This document shows positions 25,112-39,610 of a stretch of DNA of 64,000 nucleotides, in pieces. The DNA lies in assembly GCF_022012395.1 (NCBI RefSeq), contig NZ_JAKLTQ010000021.1, forward strand, positions 1 to 64,000, in the 5' to 3' direction. Position numbers and translations under genes: made by a program. Below the pieces are notes generated by a model. The model searched no databases and had not been told where the DNA came from. It saw only the letters and a program-made list of their open reading frames with translations. Within the stretch, counting starts at the first letter, position 1. Every line of letters begins with the position of its first letter. The DNA comes from Arthrobacter hankyongi (GTDB lineage Bacteria; Actinomycetota; Actinomycetes; Actinomycetales; Micrococcaceae).

Positions 25112-25909
25112 TCAGGCCTTGGCGCGCCGGGCGGCGGCCCGGGCCGGCAGTGGGAACTGCAGGCGGATCCGGCGCGGCAGGGCCAGCACCAACAGCGATG
25201 CCACCAGGAAAGCCACGGCCTTGTCGGCCGGGTCCGAGATCAGCGCCTGCTTGGTCACCGAGGCCAGCAGCGAGTCCCCCATGGCCCGGAACATGGCCAC
25301 GATGGCTCCGGTCGCGGCGCCTGAGGTCCCGCCGTAGACGAAGGCCGCCACCGGGGCGGAGACCACGCCGGCCACAATGCCGGTGATGATCCCGGCGACG
25401 ACGGCGACGTAGGGCCGCAGCGCACCGAGCCGCGCGGCGCTGCCGGCCAGCAGGCCGATCACCGCGGCGCCGGCGGCGAAGGGCAGCACCGTAGGGTTGA
25501 ACAGGGACCAGACCAGCGAGCCGAGCACGCCGGTGGCGGCACCGGCGGAGCGGCCGGCCAGGAAACCGACCAGCACCGTGCCGATCGAGTCCAGGTACAG
25601 CGGCACCAGCGTGCTGCCGACGAACTGGCCGAGCACGATGTTCAGCACCAGGCCCACCGGGATGAGCGCCACGACGGTGGTGGGCAGCTGCGGCAGGACG
25701 CCGGCCAGCAGCAGCACCGCGCCGGCAAGGTAGCCGGCGAAGGCGGTGACGGCCGGCCAGCTGGCCAGCCCGGCCGCGGCCTCGGTGGGTTGGAGCAGCA
25801 CCAGCATCAGGTAGGTGGCGGCGATCAGGGCGGCGCCGAGCAGCGGCAGCAGGCGCGCCCGCAGCGGGGTGGCGCCGCCGGTGGCGGGCAGGGTCAGCGA
25901 AGTGGACAC
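25112..25909 (-). CDS. ECF transporter S component, substrate unknown
   Basis: Substrate-binding membrane subunit of 265 aa with about six to eight helices and the YLDSIGTVLVGFLAG segment often seen in S components. GTG start with AGGAAT upstream. The specificity is not readable from sequence. The neighbouring nucleoside hydrolase, 113 nt upstream on the same strand, suggests a nucleoside or a base/ribose-containing compound; this is inference. No riboswitch was recognised in the spacer. Confidence 0.8.
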   Translation of the reverse strand: MSTSLTLPATGGATPLRARLLPLLGAALIAATYLMLVLLQPTEAAAGLASWPAVTAFAGYLAGAVLLLAGVLPQLPTTVVALIPVGLVLNIVLGQFVGSTLVPLYLDSIGTVLVGFLAGRSAGAATGVLGSLVWSLFNPTVLPFAAGAAVIGLLAGSAARLGALRPYVAVVAGIITGIVAGVVSAPVAAFVYGGTSGAATGAIVAMFRAMGDSLLASVTKQALISDPADKAVAFLVASLLVLALPRRIRLQFPLPARAAARRAKA

Positions 25910-26022
25910 AGGAATTCCTCGAAATCAGGGAAGCTTTGGCTAGGCCTATGTCACCTCGACCCGAAGAACCAGTTTACCGAACCGGCCTGCCCGACTACTC
26001 CGCCGGGAAAATTGGGCGGAGC

Positions 26023-27048
26023 TCAGGCCTGCCGTCGGGCCAGCGCGGCGATGGAGCCGACCATCTCGTCGAACACCGCCGGCGGATCGTTCCAGCACAC
26101 GATCTTCGCATTCGGCTTCCGGCCCCAGAGCCCGCGGTAGTCCGCGACCGTGGTGCCGACCAGCGGTCCCGGCCGGGTTTCCACGTGCACGGTGGCGGTC
26201 CGGGTCCGGTAGTCCACGGTCCCGGCGGCGACGGCCGCGGCGAAGACGTCGTGGACGTGGGCGATGTAGCCCTGGTCGTAGCGCCGGTGGAACTCGAAGT
26301 AGAAGCGCAGGGCATCGGACAGAGCCCGGACCAGCGGCACCGACGCCGTGCTGCGCGTGCCCTCCGGATCTTCGGGCCATACCAGCTCCGGCTCCGCGCA
26401 GCCGGCCTCGCGGGCCAGCCGCTCCACGTGGCCGGGCTGCAGCTCGATCCGCTCGGTCATCTCCAGCGCGCACACGATCGGCAGCCGCTCCTCAGGCTGG
26501 CCCTCGAAGGCGGCGAACACCTCGGCGGCCGCATGCGGGTCCACGTGCGTGTTCCACTCGGCCGTGGGGGTGGTGTTGCCCTGGTAAAAATAGCTGCCGC
26601 CCATGATCACGGTCCGCTTGAGCAGTTCCGGCAGGCGCGGCTCCTGGCGCAGGGCGAGCGCGAAGTTGGTCAGCGGGGCGGTGATCAGGGCGGTCAGCTC
26701 GCCCGGGTTCCGCCGGGCGGCCTCGACCCAGCGGTCGACGGCGCCGGTCTGCGGCGCCTGTCCCGGGGCCGGCAGCTCTGCGTAGCCCAGGCCCTGCGGC
26801 CCATGGGTCTCCGGCGTGGTGACCAAGGGTATTTCCAGCGGCCCGTCGGCGCCGATGGCCACCGGCACCCTGGGCCGGCCGCACAGCTGCAGCAGGGCCA
26901 GGTTGTTGCGCGCCACCTGTTCGGCGGACACGTTCCCGGGAGTGCTGGCGATGGACACCAGGTCCACCTGGTCCTGGCTGAGCAGGTAGACCAGGGCCAG
27001 CGCGTCGTCGATGCCGGTGTCGTTGTCGAACAGGATGCGCTCGGCCAC
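26023..27048 (-). CDS. Nucleoside hydrolase (inosine-uridine preferring family)
   Basis: Hydrolyses ribonucleosides to base plus ribose; 341 aa. The N-terminal Ca-binding aspartate cluster reads DNDTGIDDALAL (family DxDxGxDD). Later motifs are TAPLTNFALAL, GGSYFYQG, the substrate-binding EWNTHVDP and the HD of HVHDVF. Uridine or purine preference cannot be read. It starts 2 nt after the aldo/keto reductase stop and precedes the ECF genes, so the row may be one unit for importing and salvaging nucleosides. Confidence 0.9.
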   Translation of the reverse strand: MAERILFDNDTGIDDALALVYLLSQDQVDLVSIASTPGNVSAEQVARNNLALLQLCGRPRVPVAIGADGPLEIPLVTTPETHGPQGLGYAELPAPGQAPQTGAVDRWVEAARRNPGELTALITAPLTNFALALRQEPRLPELLKRTVIMGGSYFYQGNTTPTAEWNTHVDPHAAAEVFAAFEGQPEERLPIVCALEMTERIELQPGHVERLAREAGCAEPELVWPEDPEGTRSTASVPLVRALSDALRFYFEFHRRYDQGYIAHVHDVFAAAVAAGTVDYRTRTATVHVETRPGPLVGTTVADYRGLWGRKPNAKIVCWNDPPAVFDEMVGSIAALARRQA

Positions 27049-27050
27049 GG

Positions 27051-29572
<2,522 letters not shown>

Positions 29573-29603
29573 TCCCTCCGACCCCGCCCGGGCGGAGCAA
29601 CCG

Positions 29604-29640
29604 CCGAGGCCCGGCGCCCCTCAGGGGTGCCGGGCCTCGG
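29604..29640 (+). terminator. Terminator hairpin after argG
   Basis: CCGAGGCCCGGC at 29604-29615 pairs with its exact complement at 29629-29640; GCCCC/GGGGT extends the stem to a 3-nt loop. A short CCTTCTT tail follows. Confidence 0.8.
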
Positions 29641-29672
29641 CCTTCTTGCAGCGCGTCTGCGGGAGGCTTCGC

Positions 29673-30269
29673 GTGTGGCAGAGTGGTGGCGTGGCCTTCA
29701 CCCGCACCGAACTGCTCGCGTTCCAGGATGCGCTCGTCCCCGATCTCCTGGGTCCGGGCCTGCGCCTGCTGTTCGTCGGCATCAATCCCGGCCTGTGGTC
29801 CGCCGCCACCGGCTCGCATTTCGCCCGGCCGGGCAACCGCTTCTATCCGGCGCTGGCCGCCGCCGGCATCACCGACCATGTGATTCGCGCGGCGGACGGC
29901 ATGGCCGAGCAGGACCGCAGGCACCTGGTCTCGCGCGGCGTCGGCATCACCAACATTGTCCCGCGGGCCACGGCACGGGCCGACGAGCTGACCCGGGAGG
30001 AGCTCAAGGCCGGTGGCCGGAAACTGGCCGGAAAAGTCGAGGCGCTCGCGCCGCAGGCAGTGGCAGTGGCGGGCATCAGCGCCTACCGAGTGGCGTTCGG
30101 ACGGCCGTCGGCGCAGCTGGGCCGCCAGCCGGAGCGGATCGCCGGAGCCGAACTCTGGGCGGTGCCGAATCCGAGCGGCCTCAATGCCCACCACAATGTG
30201 GCCACACTGGCCGCCGCCTACCGCGAGGCAGCCCTTGCGGCAGGCCTTGACTTGGCACAGCCGGCATAG
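29673..30269 (+). CDS. mug: G/U mismatch-specific DNA glycosylase (Mug)
   Basis: Base-excision repair enzyme that removes uracil, thymine or etheno-cytosine opposite guanine; about 198 aa. The active-site motif GINPG (FVGINPGLWSA) with its catalytic Asn and the wedge motif NPSGLNAHH are present. The GTG at 29673 is chosen because GGGAGG lies 6 nt upstream; a GTG at 29691 is an alternative and would give a length nearer the E. coli protein (168 aa). Convergent with the gene at 30302. Confidence 0.9.
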   Translation: MWQSGGVAFTRTELLAFQDALVPDLLGPGLRLLFVGINPGLWSAATGSHFARPGNRFYPALAAAGITDHVIRAADGMAEQDRRHLVSRGVGITNIVPRATARADELTREELKAGGRKLAGKVEALAPQAVAVAGISAYRVAFGRPSAQLGRQPERIAGAELWAVPNPSGLNAHHNVATLAAAYREAALAAGLDLAQPA

Positions 30270-30301
30270 CGCCGGCGGGAGTTGCGTGCTGCGGGATCCC
30301 G

Positions 30302-30865
30302 TTAGTCCAGGCTGAACGTGCCCTTGGCCGGCATCGGATGCTTCTGCCGGATGGCGGACAGCTCCGCGTAGGGCGCCACCCCGATGCTGAGCTTGGTGAA
30401 GTCCAGCTTCGCCTCGCGCAGGCAGGTTTTGACGGCACCCACGGCTTTCACCGGGTCCGGCGACAGCAGGTAGATGTTCAGCCGGTGCGGGACGAATTCG
30501 GAGCGCTCCACGGTGCCCAGCCCGCGCCAGGCCAGGTGCTCGGCGAGCACCTCCTTGGCTTTACCCTCCAGGTAGCGGTCCCGGTCCGTCCCGTCCGCAC
30601 TCTTGAGCGTGTACTGGGCCACCACCCAGGACTGCTCCCCCGGTTCCAGTTCCACATAGCCGTCGGCGGCGCACTGTTCGGCGAAGGCGGCCAGCAGCCC
30701 GGGCGCCTCCTCGGGGCCGAAACCGCCGGTCTCCTGGGTGGTGCTCCGGTGCCCCACGGTGCCGTGGTTGACCACGAACTGCCCGTCGGCCGCGTCATAC
30801 CAGGCCTCGCGGAAGGTCAAGGTACCGTCTTCGCCGCGCCGGTACACGCGCAGGAAGTCGTTCAC
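30302..30865 (-). CDS. Hypothetical protein coupled to dxs
   Basis: Soluble protein of 187 aa. The N-terminus ([36 protein letters not shown]) resembles a WGR-like domain, a small beta fold found with nucleic-acid enzymes; the C-terminal half is alpha/beta without known motifs. The ATG overlaps the dxs stop by 4 nt (ATGA), so it is translated with dxs. No function is assigned. Confidence 0.65.
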   Translation of the reverse strand: MNDFLRVYRRGEDGTLTFREAWYDAADGQFVVNHGTVGHRSTTQETGGFGPEEAPGLLAAFAEQCAADGYVELEPGEQSWVVAQYTLKSADGTDRDRYLEGKAKEVLAEHLAWRGLGTVERSEFVPHRLNIYLLSPDPVKAVGAVKTCLREAKLDFTKLSIGVAPYAELSAIRQKHPMPAKGTFSLD

Positions 30866-32847
30866 TGGATCTTCGGCAACTGGCCGGTGGGCAGGTCCTG
30901 GCCCGGCAGGGGCCGGGCGAAAGGCACCTTGGTGCCCAGAACCTGGGCGACGACGTCGTGCGTCACCTGCTGTGCGGTCAGGCCCACACGTTCGAATACC
31001 TCGGCGCGCGTGCCGTGGGCCAGGAACTCGACCGGCAGACCCACCTCGTTCAGGGCCGTGTCCACGCCGGCGGCGCGCATTTCCTGCCGGATCCGCGAAC
31101 CGACGCCGCCGGCCCGCACGCCGTCCTCGATCACGATCACGATCCGGTGCCGGGCAGCCAGGGCAATGATCGACCGCGGCACCGGCAGGACCCAGCGCGG
31201 ATCCACCACGGTGGAGGTGATCCCCTGCGCGCCGAGCCGGCCGGAGACATCCAGCGCCAGCTCGCTCATCGCACCCACGCTGACGATCAGCACATCATTG
31301 TCACCGGCGTCCGAGTCCGCTCCGGACGGGCGCCGCGCCAGCACGTCCACGCCGTCGTGCAGCCGCTCGACGGCCTGGATTTCCCGGCCCACCGAGCCTT
31401 TGGAGAAACGCACCACGCTGGGGGCGTCGTCGATGGCCACGGCCTCGCGCAGCTCCTCGCGCAGCCGGGTGGCATCCCGCGGTGCGGCCAGGTGCAGGCC
31501 GGGGATGATCTGCAGCATGGACAGGTCCCACATGCCGTGGTGGCTGGGCCCGTCCGGGCCGGTCACCCCGGCGCGGTCCAGCACCACGGTGACGCCGGCC
31601 TTGTGCAGCGCCACGTCCATCAGCAGCTGGTCCAGCGCGCGGTTCAGGAAGGTCGCGTACAGCGCCACTACCGGGTGCAGGCCGCCGAAGGCCATGCCGG
31701 CGGCGCTGGCCAGCGCGTGCTGTTCGGCGATGCCGACGTCGAATACCCGGTCCGGATGCTTGGCGGCGAACTTGTGCAGGCCCACCGGGATGAGCATGGC
31801 GCCGGTGATGCCCACGATGTCCTCGCGCTCGTCGGCGATGTCGGCGATCTCGCTGGCGAACACCGAGGTCCAGGACTGGGCGCCGCCGGCTTCGACCGGT
31901 TCGCCGGTTTCCGGATCGATCACCCCGACGGCGTGGAACTGGTCCGCCTCGTGGGCCCGCGCCGGGGCATAGCCGCGGCCCTTCTCGGTCATGGCGTGCA
32001 CGATCACCGGCCCGCCGTAGTTCCTGGCCTGGCGCAGCGCGTCCTCGATGGCCAGCTGGTCATGGCCGTCGATGGGGCCGATGTACTTCATGCCCAGGTC
32101 CTCGAAGAGTCCCTGCGGGGCCCACCAGTCCTTGATGCCCTTCTTGGCAGCGTGCAGGCTCTTGTAGGCGAACTGGCCGACGATCCCGCCGTTCTGCAGC
32201 TTGCGCTTCCACCAGTCCAGCGTGTCCTCGTAGGCCGTGTGGGTGCGGAACCTGTCGATGGTCGAGCGCAGCGCGGCCAGTTGGTCCGCCAGGCCGCCGA
32301 TGGTCGGGGCGTAGGAACGGCCGTTGTCGTTGACCACGATCACCACGCGGCGCTTCTTGTCCGCGGCGATGTTGTTCACAGCTTCCCAGGCCATGCCGCC
32401 GGTCAGCGCACCGTCGCCGACGACGGCGACGACGTACCGGTCCCCCTCGCCGGTCAGCTGGCGGGCGCGCGAGATGCCGTCCGCCCAGGACAGCGAGGAG
32501 GAGGCGTGCGAGCTTTCGACGATGTCGTGCACGGACTCGGAGCGGTCCGGGTAGCCGGCCAGGCCGCCCTGCTGGCGCAGGGTGTCGAAATCCTGCCGTC
32601 CGGTGACCAGCTTGTGCACATAGGCCTGGTGGCCGGTATCGAAGACAATGCTGTCGCGCGGCGAATCGAACACCCGGTGGATGCCCAGAGTCAGCTCCAC
32701 CACGCCCAGGTTCGGACCGAGGTGGCCGCCGGTCCGGGACACCTTGGTGATCAGGAACCGGCGGATCTCCGCCGCAAGGGCGGCCAGCTGATGGCTGCTG
32801 AGCTTGCTGAGGTCCTGCGGACTGTGGATTGTCTCGAGTAGACCCAT
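30862..32847 (-). CDS. dxs: 1-deoxy-D-xylulose-5-phosphate synthase
   Basis: First enzyme of the MEP isoprenoid pathway; condenses pyruvate and glyceraldehyde 3-phosphate with thiamine diphosphate. 661 aa, three transketolase-like domains. Seen: the His motif [11 protein letters not shown], the ThDP/Mg motif [18 protein letters not shown] followed by [10 protein letters not shown], and the catalytic Glu in VGIAEQHAL. The start at 32847 ([10 protein letters not shown]) has AGGAAGG and fits the family; longer readings do not. It overlaps the WGR-like gene by 4 nt. Confidence 0.95.
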   Translation of the reverse strand: MGLLETIHSPQDLSKLSSHQLAALAAEIRRFLITKVSRTGGHLGPNLGVVELTLGIHRVFDSPRDSIVFDTGHQAYVHKLVTGRQDFDTLRQQGGLAGYPDRSESVHDIVESSHASSSLSWADGISRARQLTGEGDRYVVAVVGDGALTGGMAWEAVNNIAADKKRRVVIVVNDNGRSYAPTIGGLADQLAALRSTIDRFRTHTAYEDTLDWWKRKLQNGGIVGQFAYKSLHAAKKGIKDWWAPQGLFEDLGMKYIGPIDGHDQLAIEDALRQARNYGGPVIVHAMTEKGRGYAPARAHEADQFHAVGVIDPETGEPVEAGGAQSWTSVFASEIADIADEREDIVGITGAMLIPVGLHKFAAKHPDRVFDVGIAEQHALASAAGMAFGGLHPVVALYATFLNRALDQLLMDVALHKAGVTVVLDRAGVTGPDGPSHHGMWDLSMLQIIPGLHLAAPRDATRLREELREAVAIDDAPSVVRFSKGSVGREIQAVERLHDGVDVLARRPSGADSDAGDNDVLIVSVGAMSELALDVSGRLGAQGITSTVVDPRWVLPVPRSIIALAARHRIVIVIEDGVRAGGVGSRIRQEMRAAGVDTALNEVGLPVEFLAHGTRAEVFERVGLTAQQVTHDVVAQVLGTKVPFARPLPGQDLPTGQLPKIQ

Positions 32848-32944
32848 GGAAGCCTTCCTAACGTCTGTTGCATCTTGCCCCCCGGGACGGCCCGCCGCCC
32901 ATGTTCGCCTGCACACGCCGGGCCAAACACTTAACCATAGCGCG

Positions 32945-32990
32945 CCGAAGGCCCCCGGCCCGCCGTGCGGCGGAGTCCGGGGGCCTTCGG
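32945..32990 (-). terminator. Terminator hairpin after acn
   Basis: A 14-bp perfect stem, CCGAAGGCCCCCGG at 32945-32958 with its complement at 32977-32990; the 18-nt loop contains a second small CCGCC/GGCGG stem. It separates acn from dxs. Confidence 0.8.
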
Positions 32991-33032
32991 GGTGCCCCTG
33001 CGGGGCAACGGTGGCCGCTTATTGGCTACCGG

Positions 33033-35822
<2,790 letters not shown>

Positions 35823-35874
35823 AATAGGACTCCTCTCGCCACACTTTATCTTTGTCCGGGCCTAATCCACCCGC

Positions 35875-35894
35875 TAGTTAGGCTTTCCTAACTA
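35875..35894 (-). promoter_or_regulatory. Perfect inverted repeat upstream of acn
   Basis: TAGTTAGG-CTTT-CCTAACTA: two perfect 8-nt arms with a 4-nt spacer in an AT-rich patch. The TTAGG/CCTAA arms resemble the DtxR/IdeR iron box, but the spacing differs from the 19-bp consensus, so a TetR-type AcnR-like protein is also possible. Confidence 0.5.
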
Positions 35895-36024
35895 TGACGG
35901 CCGGCCAGACAGGGTCCGCAGCTTCACATCGCATACTTTGCAGCCAGCCTGCGCCGGCGCTATCCGGCCAGGCCAAAAACCGGTCTACGCGCAGCGGACG
36001 CGCCCGGAACAACTCCAACCCATC

Positions 36025-37416
36025 CTACCGACCGACGGGAGCCGGCGGCCGGAGGCTGGCGAACGATTCCATGTGGTGTGTGTGCGGGTACAGGTCGAAA
36101 ACGCGCAGCGTGTCCAGCTCCCAGCCCAGCGACAGGAAATAGCCCAGGTCCCGGGCGAACGACGCCGGGTCGCACGCGACGTAGCCGACCACCCGCGGGC
36201 GCAGCTCGTCCAGCTGGCGGACCACCGTCCGGCCGGCCCCGGCCCGCGGCGGGTCCAGCACCACCGCATCGAGCCGGCCGGCGGGCTGCCGGCCGGACCG
36301 GCCCCGCCGCGGCGGATACTGCGAGCGGAGCACGCGGTCCACCCTGCCTTGGACAATCTCCACCTGCGGGACGGCGTGCAGGTTCTTGCGCGCATCCCGG
36401 CTGGTGCCGGCGGCCCCTTCCACGGACAGCACGCGGCCGGATCCGCCCACGGCCGCGGCCAGCGGTGCGGTGAACAGGCCGGCTCCGGCGTACAGGTCCG
36501 CCACCCGCTCGCCCGGCTGCGGTCGCACGCCGTCGAGCACGGCACCGGTGAGGATTTGCGGCGCCTGGCGGTGGATCTGCCAGAACCCGTCCCCGGTGAC
36601 CCGGAACTCATGCTTGCCGCAGCTCTCCAGCACCCAGCTGCGTCCGCGCAGCCTGGTCAGCTGCTGCTGCTCCGGCTCCCAGACCGCCACCGAGACCGGC
36701 CGGTCCGCGCCGGCTGCGACCGCCGCGGCCACCTCGGCCAGCCGGCCCGGGCTGGTGCCGGTCTCGGGGATCAGCAGCACCAGCGGAACCGAACCGTTGG
36801 CCGGGGCGGCCACTTCCACCCGGGCCACCCCGGCCAGGTCAACGTCCCAGAGGGCCAACGCATTGATGGCATCGACGGCCAGCGGCATCTGCTGCACCGG
36901 GATGAGTTCCTCGGAACGGTGCGCGTGCATCGCCAGCCGTCCGGAGGCGTCCACGGCGAAGGCCGTCCGGGTGCGCCAACCCAGGCCGCCGTCGTGCTCC
37001 TCGCCGGCCGGCTCCACCTCGACATCGCGGTCGATGCGGGCCAGCCGCTGCAGCTGCTCGGCGAAGACGGCGGCCTTGAGCCGGCGCTGCTCGGCCAGCG
37101 CTATGTGCCCGAATTCCGCACCACCCACCGGTACGCCGCCGGCGCCGGCAGCCAGCAGCGCGTCCGCCGGCTGCCACGGATGCGCCACCCGGTGCTCCGA
37201 AGGCTCCAGCACCTGGACGGTGTCCGCACGCCAGAAGCCGGCGTCGGTGCCGCCGTCGGTGACCCGGGCCAGCACGCGCTCGCCCGGCAGGGCATGGCGG
37301 ACAAAGACCACCCGGCCCTCATGCCGGGCCACGAAGTGTCCGCCGTGCGCGGGATTGCCGATGTTCAGCTCGAGCACCTGCCCGGTGGTATCGGCGGGGG
37401 TTGTCGGTTCTGCCAT
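36025..37416 (-). CDS. Class I SAM-dependent RNA (uracil-5-)methyltransferase, TrmA/RumA family
   Basis: Methylates uridine C5 in tRNA or 23S rRNA; 463 aa. An N-terminal TRAM-like beta domain (VLELNIGNPAHGGHFVARHEGRVVFVRHALPGE) is followed by a central domain and the methyltransferase fold with ADLYAGAGLFT (SAM loop), VLDPPRAG and the catalytic nucleophile Cys in YVACDPASFARD. The four-Cys iron-sulfur site of RlmD is not seen. The substrate (tRNA U54 or rRNA) is open. Its ATG follows the permease stop with no spacer, so the two are coupled. The order permease-TrmA is also found near ceoBC in mycobacteria. Confidence 0.9.
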   Translation of the reverse strand: MAEPTTPADTTGQVLELNIGNPAHGGHFVARHEGRVVFVRHALPGERVLARVTDGGTDAGFWRADTVQVLEPSEHRVAHPWQPADALLAAGAGGVPVGGAEFGHIALAEQRRLKAAVFAEQLQRLARIDRDVEVEPAGEEHDGGLGWRTRTAFAVDASGRLAMHAHRSEELIPVQQMPLAVDAINALALWDVDLAGVARVEVAAPANGSVPLVLLIPETGTSPGRLAEVAAAVAAGADRPVSVAVWEPEQQQLTRLRGRSWVLESCGKHEFRVTGDGFWQIHRQAPQILTGAVLDGVRPQPGERVADLYAGAGLFTAPLAAAVGGSGRVLSVEGAAGTSRDARKNLHAVPQVEIVQGRVDRVLRSQYPPRRGRSGRQPAGRLDAVVLDPPRAGAGRTVVRQLDELRPRVVGYVACDPASFARDLGYFLSLGWELDTLRVFDLYPHTHHMESFASLRPPAPVGR

Positions 37417-39390
37417 TCAGCCAAGCTCCTGGTATCTGCTGACGGCGTCGGAAGAGGCCAGCTGCCACGGCACGCTGGCGACCATGACACCCGGTTCGAA
37501 GTGCAGCCGCGTCTTGATCCGCAGCGCTGTCTGGTTGTGCACCAGCTGCTCCCACCAGCGGCCCACCACGTATTCGGGGATGTAGACCACTACGAGGTCG
37601 CGGGGCGAGTCCCGCCGGATGTTCTTGATGTAGTCAAGGATGGGCGTGGTGGTTTCCCGATACGGCGAGGCCAGCACGGTGATCGGCACCGGAATCTTCA
37701 GCCGTTCCCAGTCCGCCAGGGTGGCCGCCGTTTCGGCCGGATCGATGTCCACCACCACGGCGTCCAGCCGGGACGGCCGCGAGGCGCGTGCGAAGGCCAG
37801 CGCCCGCAGCACCGGCTTGCGTACGTGCGAGACCAGGATGACGGCGTGGACCCGGGACGGCAGCGCGGTGGCCGGGTGGGCCGGGTCCACCGCCAGCTCC
37901 CGGCCCAGCCGCTCATAGTGGCGGTTGATGCTGTACATGACCAGGGACAGCACGGTGATCCCGAGCACCACCAGCCAGGCGCCGAAGATGAACTTGCTCG
38001 CCAGCACCACGACCAGCACGGTGGCGGTGAGTACGAAGCCGATCAGGTTCATCAGCCGCGACCGGCCCATCTGGTAGCGCACCCGGCGGTGCGGGGTGGC
38101 ACGCATTTGGCGGGTCCAGTGCCGGATCATGCCCAGCTGGCTGACCGTAAAGGAGACGAAGACACCCACCACGTACAGCTGGATCAGCCGGGTGACGTCG
38201 GCGCCAAAGAGCAGCACCAGCACCAGCGCGGCACCGGCCAGGGTCAGCACGCCGTTGCTGTAGCCAAGCCGGTCCCCGCGGGTGCGCAGCTGCCGGGGCA
38301 GGAAGCCGTCGATGGCCAGGATCGAGGCCAGGGCCGGGAAGGAGCCGAAGGCCATGTGGCCGGCCAGGGCCAGCACCAGTACGGTGGCGGCCATGACCAG
38401 GTAGAAGAGCGGATGGCCCACGTTGAAGACCGTGCCGGCCAGCTGGCTGAGCACCGGCATCTGGAAGTAGCCGGCCGGCAACGGTTCGCCGTCCAGCCGC
38501 AGCTGCTCGGCCGGGGACTGCACCACATGCACCTGGGTGAGCCGGGCCAGGTAGATCACGGAGATGGTCATCACCGACGCGGCCACGCCCAGCGCCACCA
38601 GGGTGGCCGCGGCGTTCCGGGACCGGGGCGCCTGGAACGACGGCACGTTGCTGGCGGGCGTCTCCACCCCGGTGAGCGCCGCGGCGCCGGTGGAAAACGC
38701 CCTGAGCACCAGCAGCGCGCCGGCCAGCCCTGCCAACCCGGCGTCCAGCCCCGGCTCGGGGACGATCTCGAATCCTGCGCTGGGCGCCAGGCCCAGCCGG
38801 CCGGTAATGCTCTGGACGAAGCCGACGGCGCACATCAGCAGCACGGCCGCCATAAAGATATAGGTGGGCGCGGCGATGGCGCGGCCGCTCTGGCGCACCC
38901 CGCGCAGGCTCATCAGCGCCAGGCCACAGACGCCGGCGGCGGCGACCGCCGGCTGCCAGCCGTGCAGCACGGGAATCGCCGAAACCACGTAGTGCGCGGC
39001 CGACGACATCGACACGGCCACGGTCAGGACGTAGTCCAGCATCAGGGCCGAGCCAACGACGATGCCGGCCTTGCTGCCCAGGTTCTCGCTGGCGATCTGG
39101 TAGTCCCCGCCGGAGGGGTAGGCGTGCACGCTCTGCCGGTACGATGCCACGATCACCAGCAGCACGACGATGACGGCCAGCCCCACCCACGGCGAGAGCG
39201 CCAGCGCCGCAGTCCCGGCCAGGGCCAGGGTCAGCAGGATTTCGTCCGGGGAATAGGCCACCGAGGACAGCGCGCTGGCCGAGAACAGGCCAAATGCCTC
39301 GCGTTTGGGCAGCGACTGCGGCTTCAGCCGTTCGCTGCGGAACGGCCTGCCCACCAGCAGCCGCTTGAGCGCGTCAAGGAAGGTCAGCAC
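37417..39390 (-). CDS. APC superfamily permease, probable potassium or cation transporter
   Basis: Membrane protein of 657 aa: about twelve helices of the amino-acid/polyamine/organocation fold, then a cytoplasmic domain of roughly 170 residues with a Usp-like pattern (SRVHAVILVSHVRKPVLRAL, LDAVVVDIDP). Seen: SSVAYSPDEILL in helix 1 and GVETPASNVPSF in helix 6. Homologues next to the TrkA-like CeoB/CeoC in actinobacteria are thought to carry K+, which fits the divergent trkA genes here. The GTG at 39390 is chosen for its GGGGGAG site and family-typical N-terminus. Confidence 0.82.
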   Translation of the reverse strand: MLTFLDALKRLLVGRPFRSERLKPQSLPKREAFGLFSASALSSVAYSPDEILLTLALAGTAALALSPWVGLAVIVVLLVIVASYRQSVHAYPSGGDYQIASENLGSKAGIVVGSALMLDYVLTVAVSMSSAAHYVVSAIPVLHGWQPAVAAAGVCGLALMSLRGVRQSGRAIAAPTYIFMAAVLLMCAVGFVQSITGRLGLAPSAGFEIVPEPGLDAGLAGLAGALLVLRAFSTGAAALTGVETPASNVPSFQAPRSRNAAATLVALGVAASVMTISVIYLARLTQVHVVQSPAEQLRLDGEPLPAGYFQMPVLSQLAGTVFNVGHPLFYLVMAATVLVLALAGHMAFGSFPALASILAIDGFLPRQLRTRGDRLGYSNGVLTLAGAALVLVLLFGADVTRLIQLYVVGVFVSFTVSQLGMIRHWTRQMRATPHRRVRYQMGRSRLMNLIGFVLTATVLVVVLASKFIFGAWLVVLGITVLSLVMYSINRHYERLGRELAVDPAHPATALPSRVHAVILVSHVRKPVLRALAFARASRPSRLDAVVVDIDPAETAATLADWERLKIPVPITVLASPYRETTTPILDYIKNIRRDSPRDLVVVYIPEYVVGRWWEQLVHNQTALRIKTRLHFEPGVMVASVPWQLASSDAVSRYQELG

Positions 39391-39483
39391 GTGGCGCACT
39401 CCCCCGCGCCGGCGCCTGGCCGGTCCGCCGCGCGCGCATTCGTATCCATCGGGTCCATCAGGAACCGAGTCTAGCCTCCTCCC

Positions 39484-39543
39484 ATCGACTTGACGGATAG
39501 CGCCCTTTTCACCGGTGAAAAGGGCGCTATCCGTCAAGTCGAT
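39484..39543. repeat. Perfect 60-bp palindrome, copy 1 of a repeated element
   Basis: Perfect palindrome without loop: left arm starts ATCGACTTGACGGATAGCGC and continues CCTTTTCACC to the centre at 39513/39514; the right arm is its exact complement. It lies between the divergent permease and trkA genes. A related 60-bp copy with a diverged arm lies at 59643-59702. Each copy is free of stop codons in one frame. As RNA it would fold into a 30-bp hairpin; it could also act as terminator, protein site or mobile palindromic element. Confidence 0.9.
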
Positions 39544-39610
39544 CAGGGGGGATATTGTTGCAGTTGTAAAGGTGATTGCTACAGCCGCGGATGGAGGAAC
39601 GGTCGCTTCA

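Noticed and set aside
25910-26022. Possible riboswitch before the ECF S-component gene
   Set aside because: Only 113 nt, with no thiamine-, cobalamin- or FMN-type conserved boxes seen.
35938-39474. 1178-codon open frame antisense to the TrmA-like gene and the APC permease
   Set aside because: His/Gln/Gly-rich shadow protein; both opposite genes have full motif sets.
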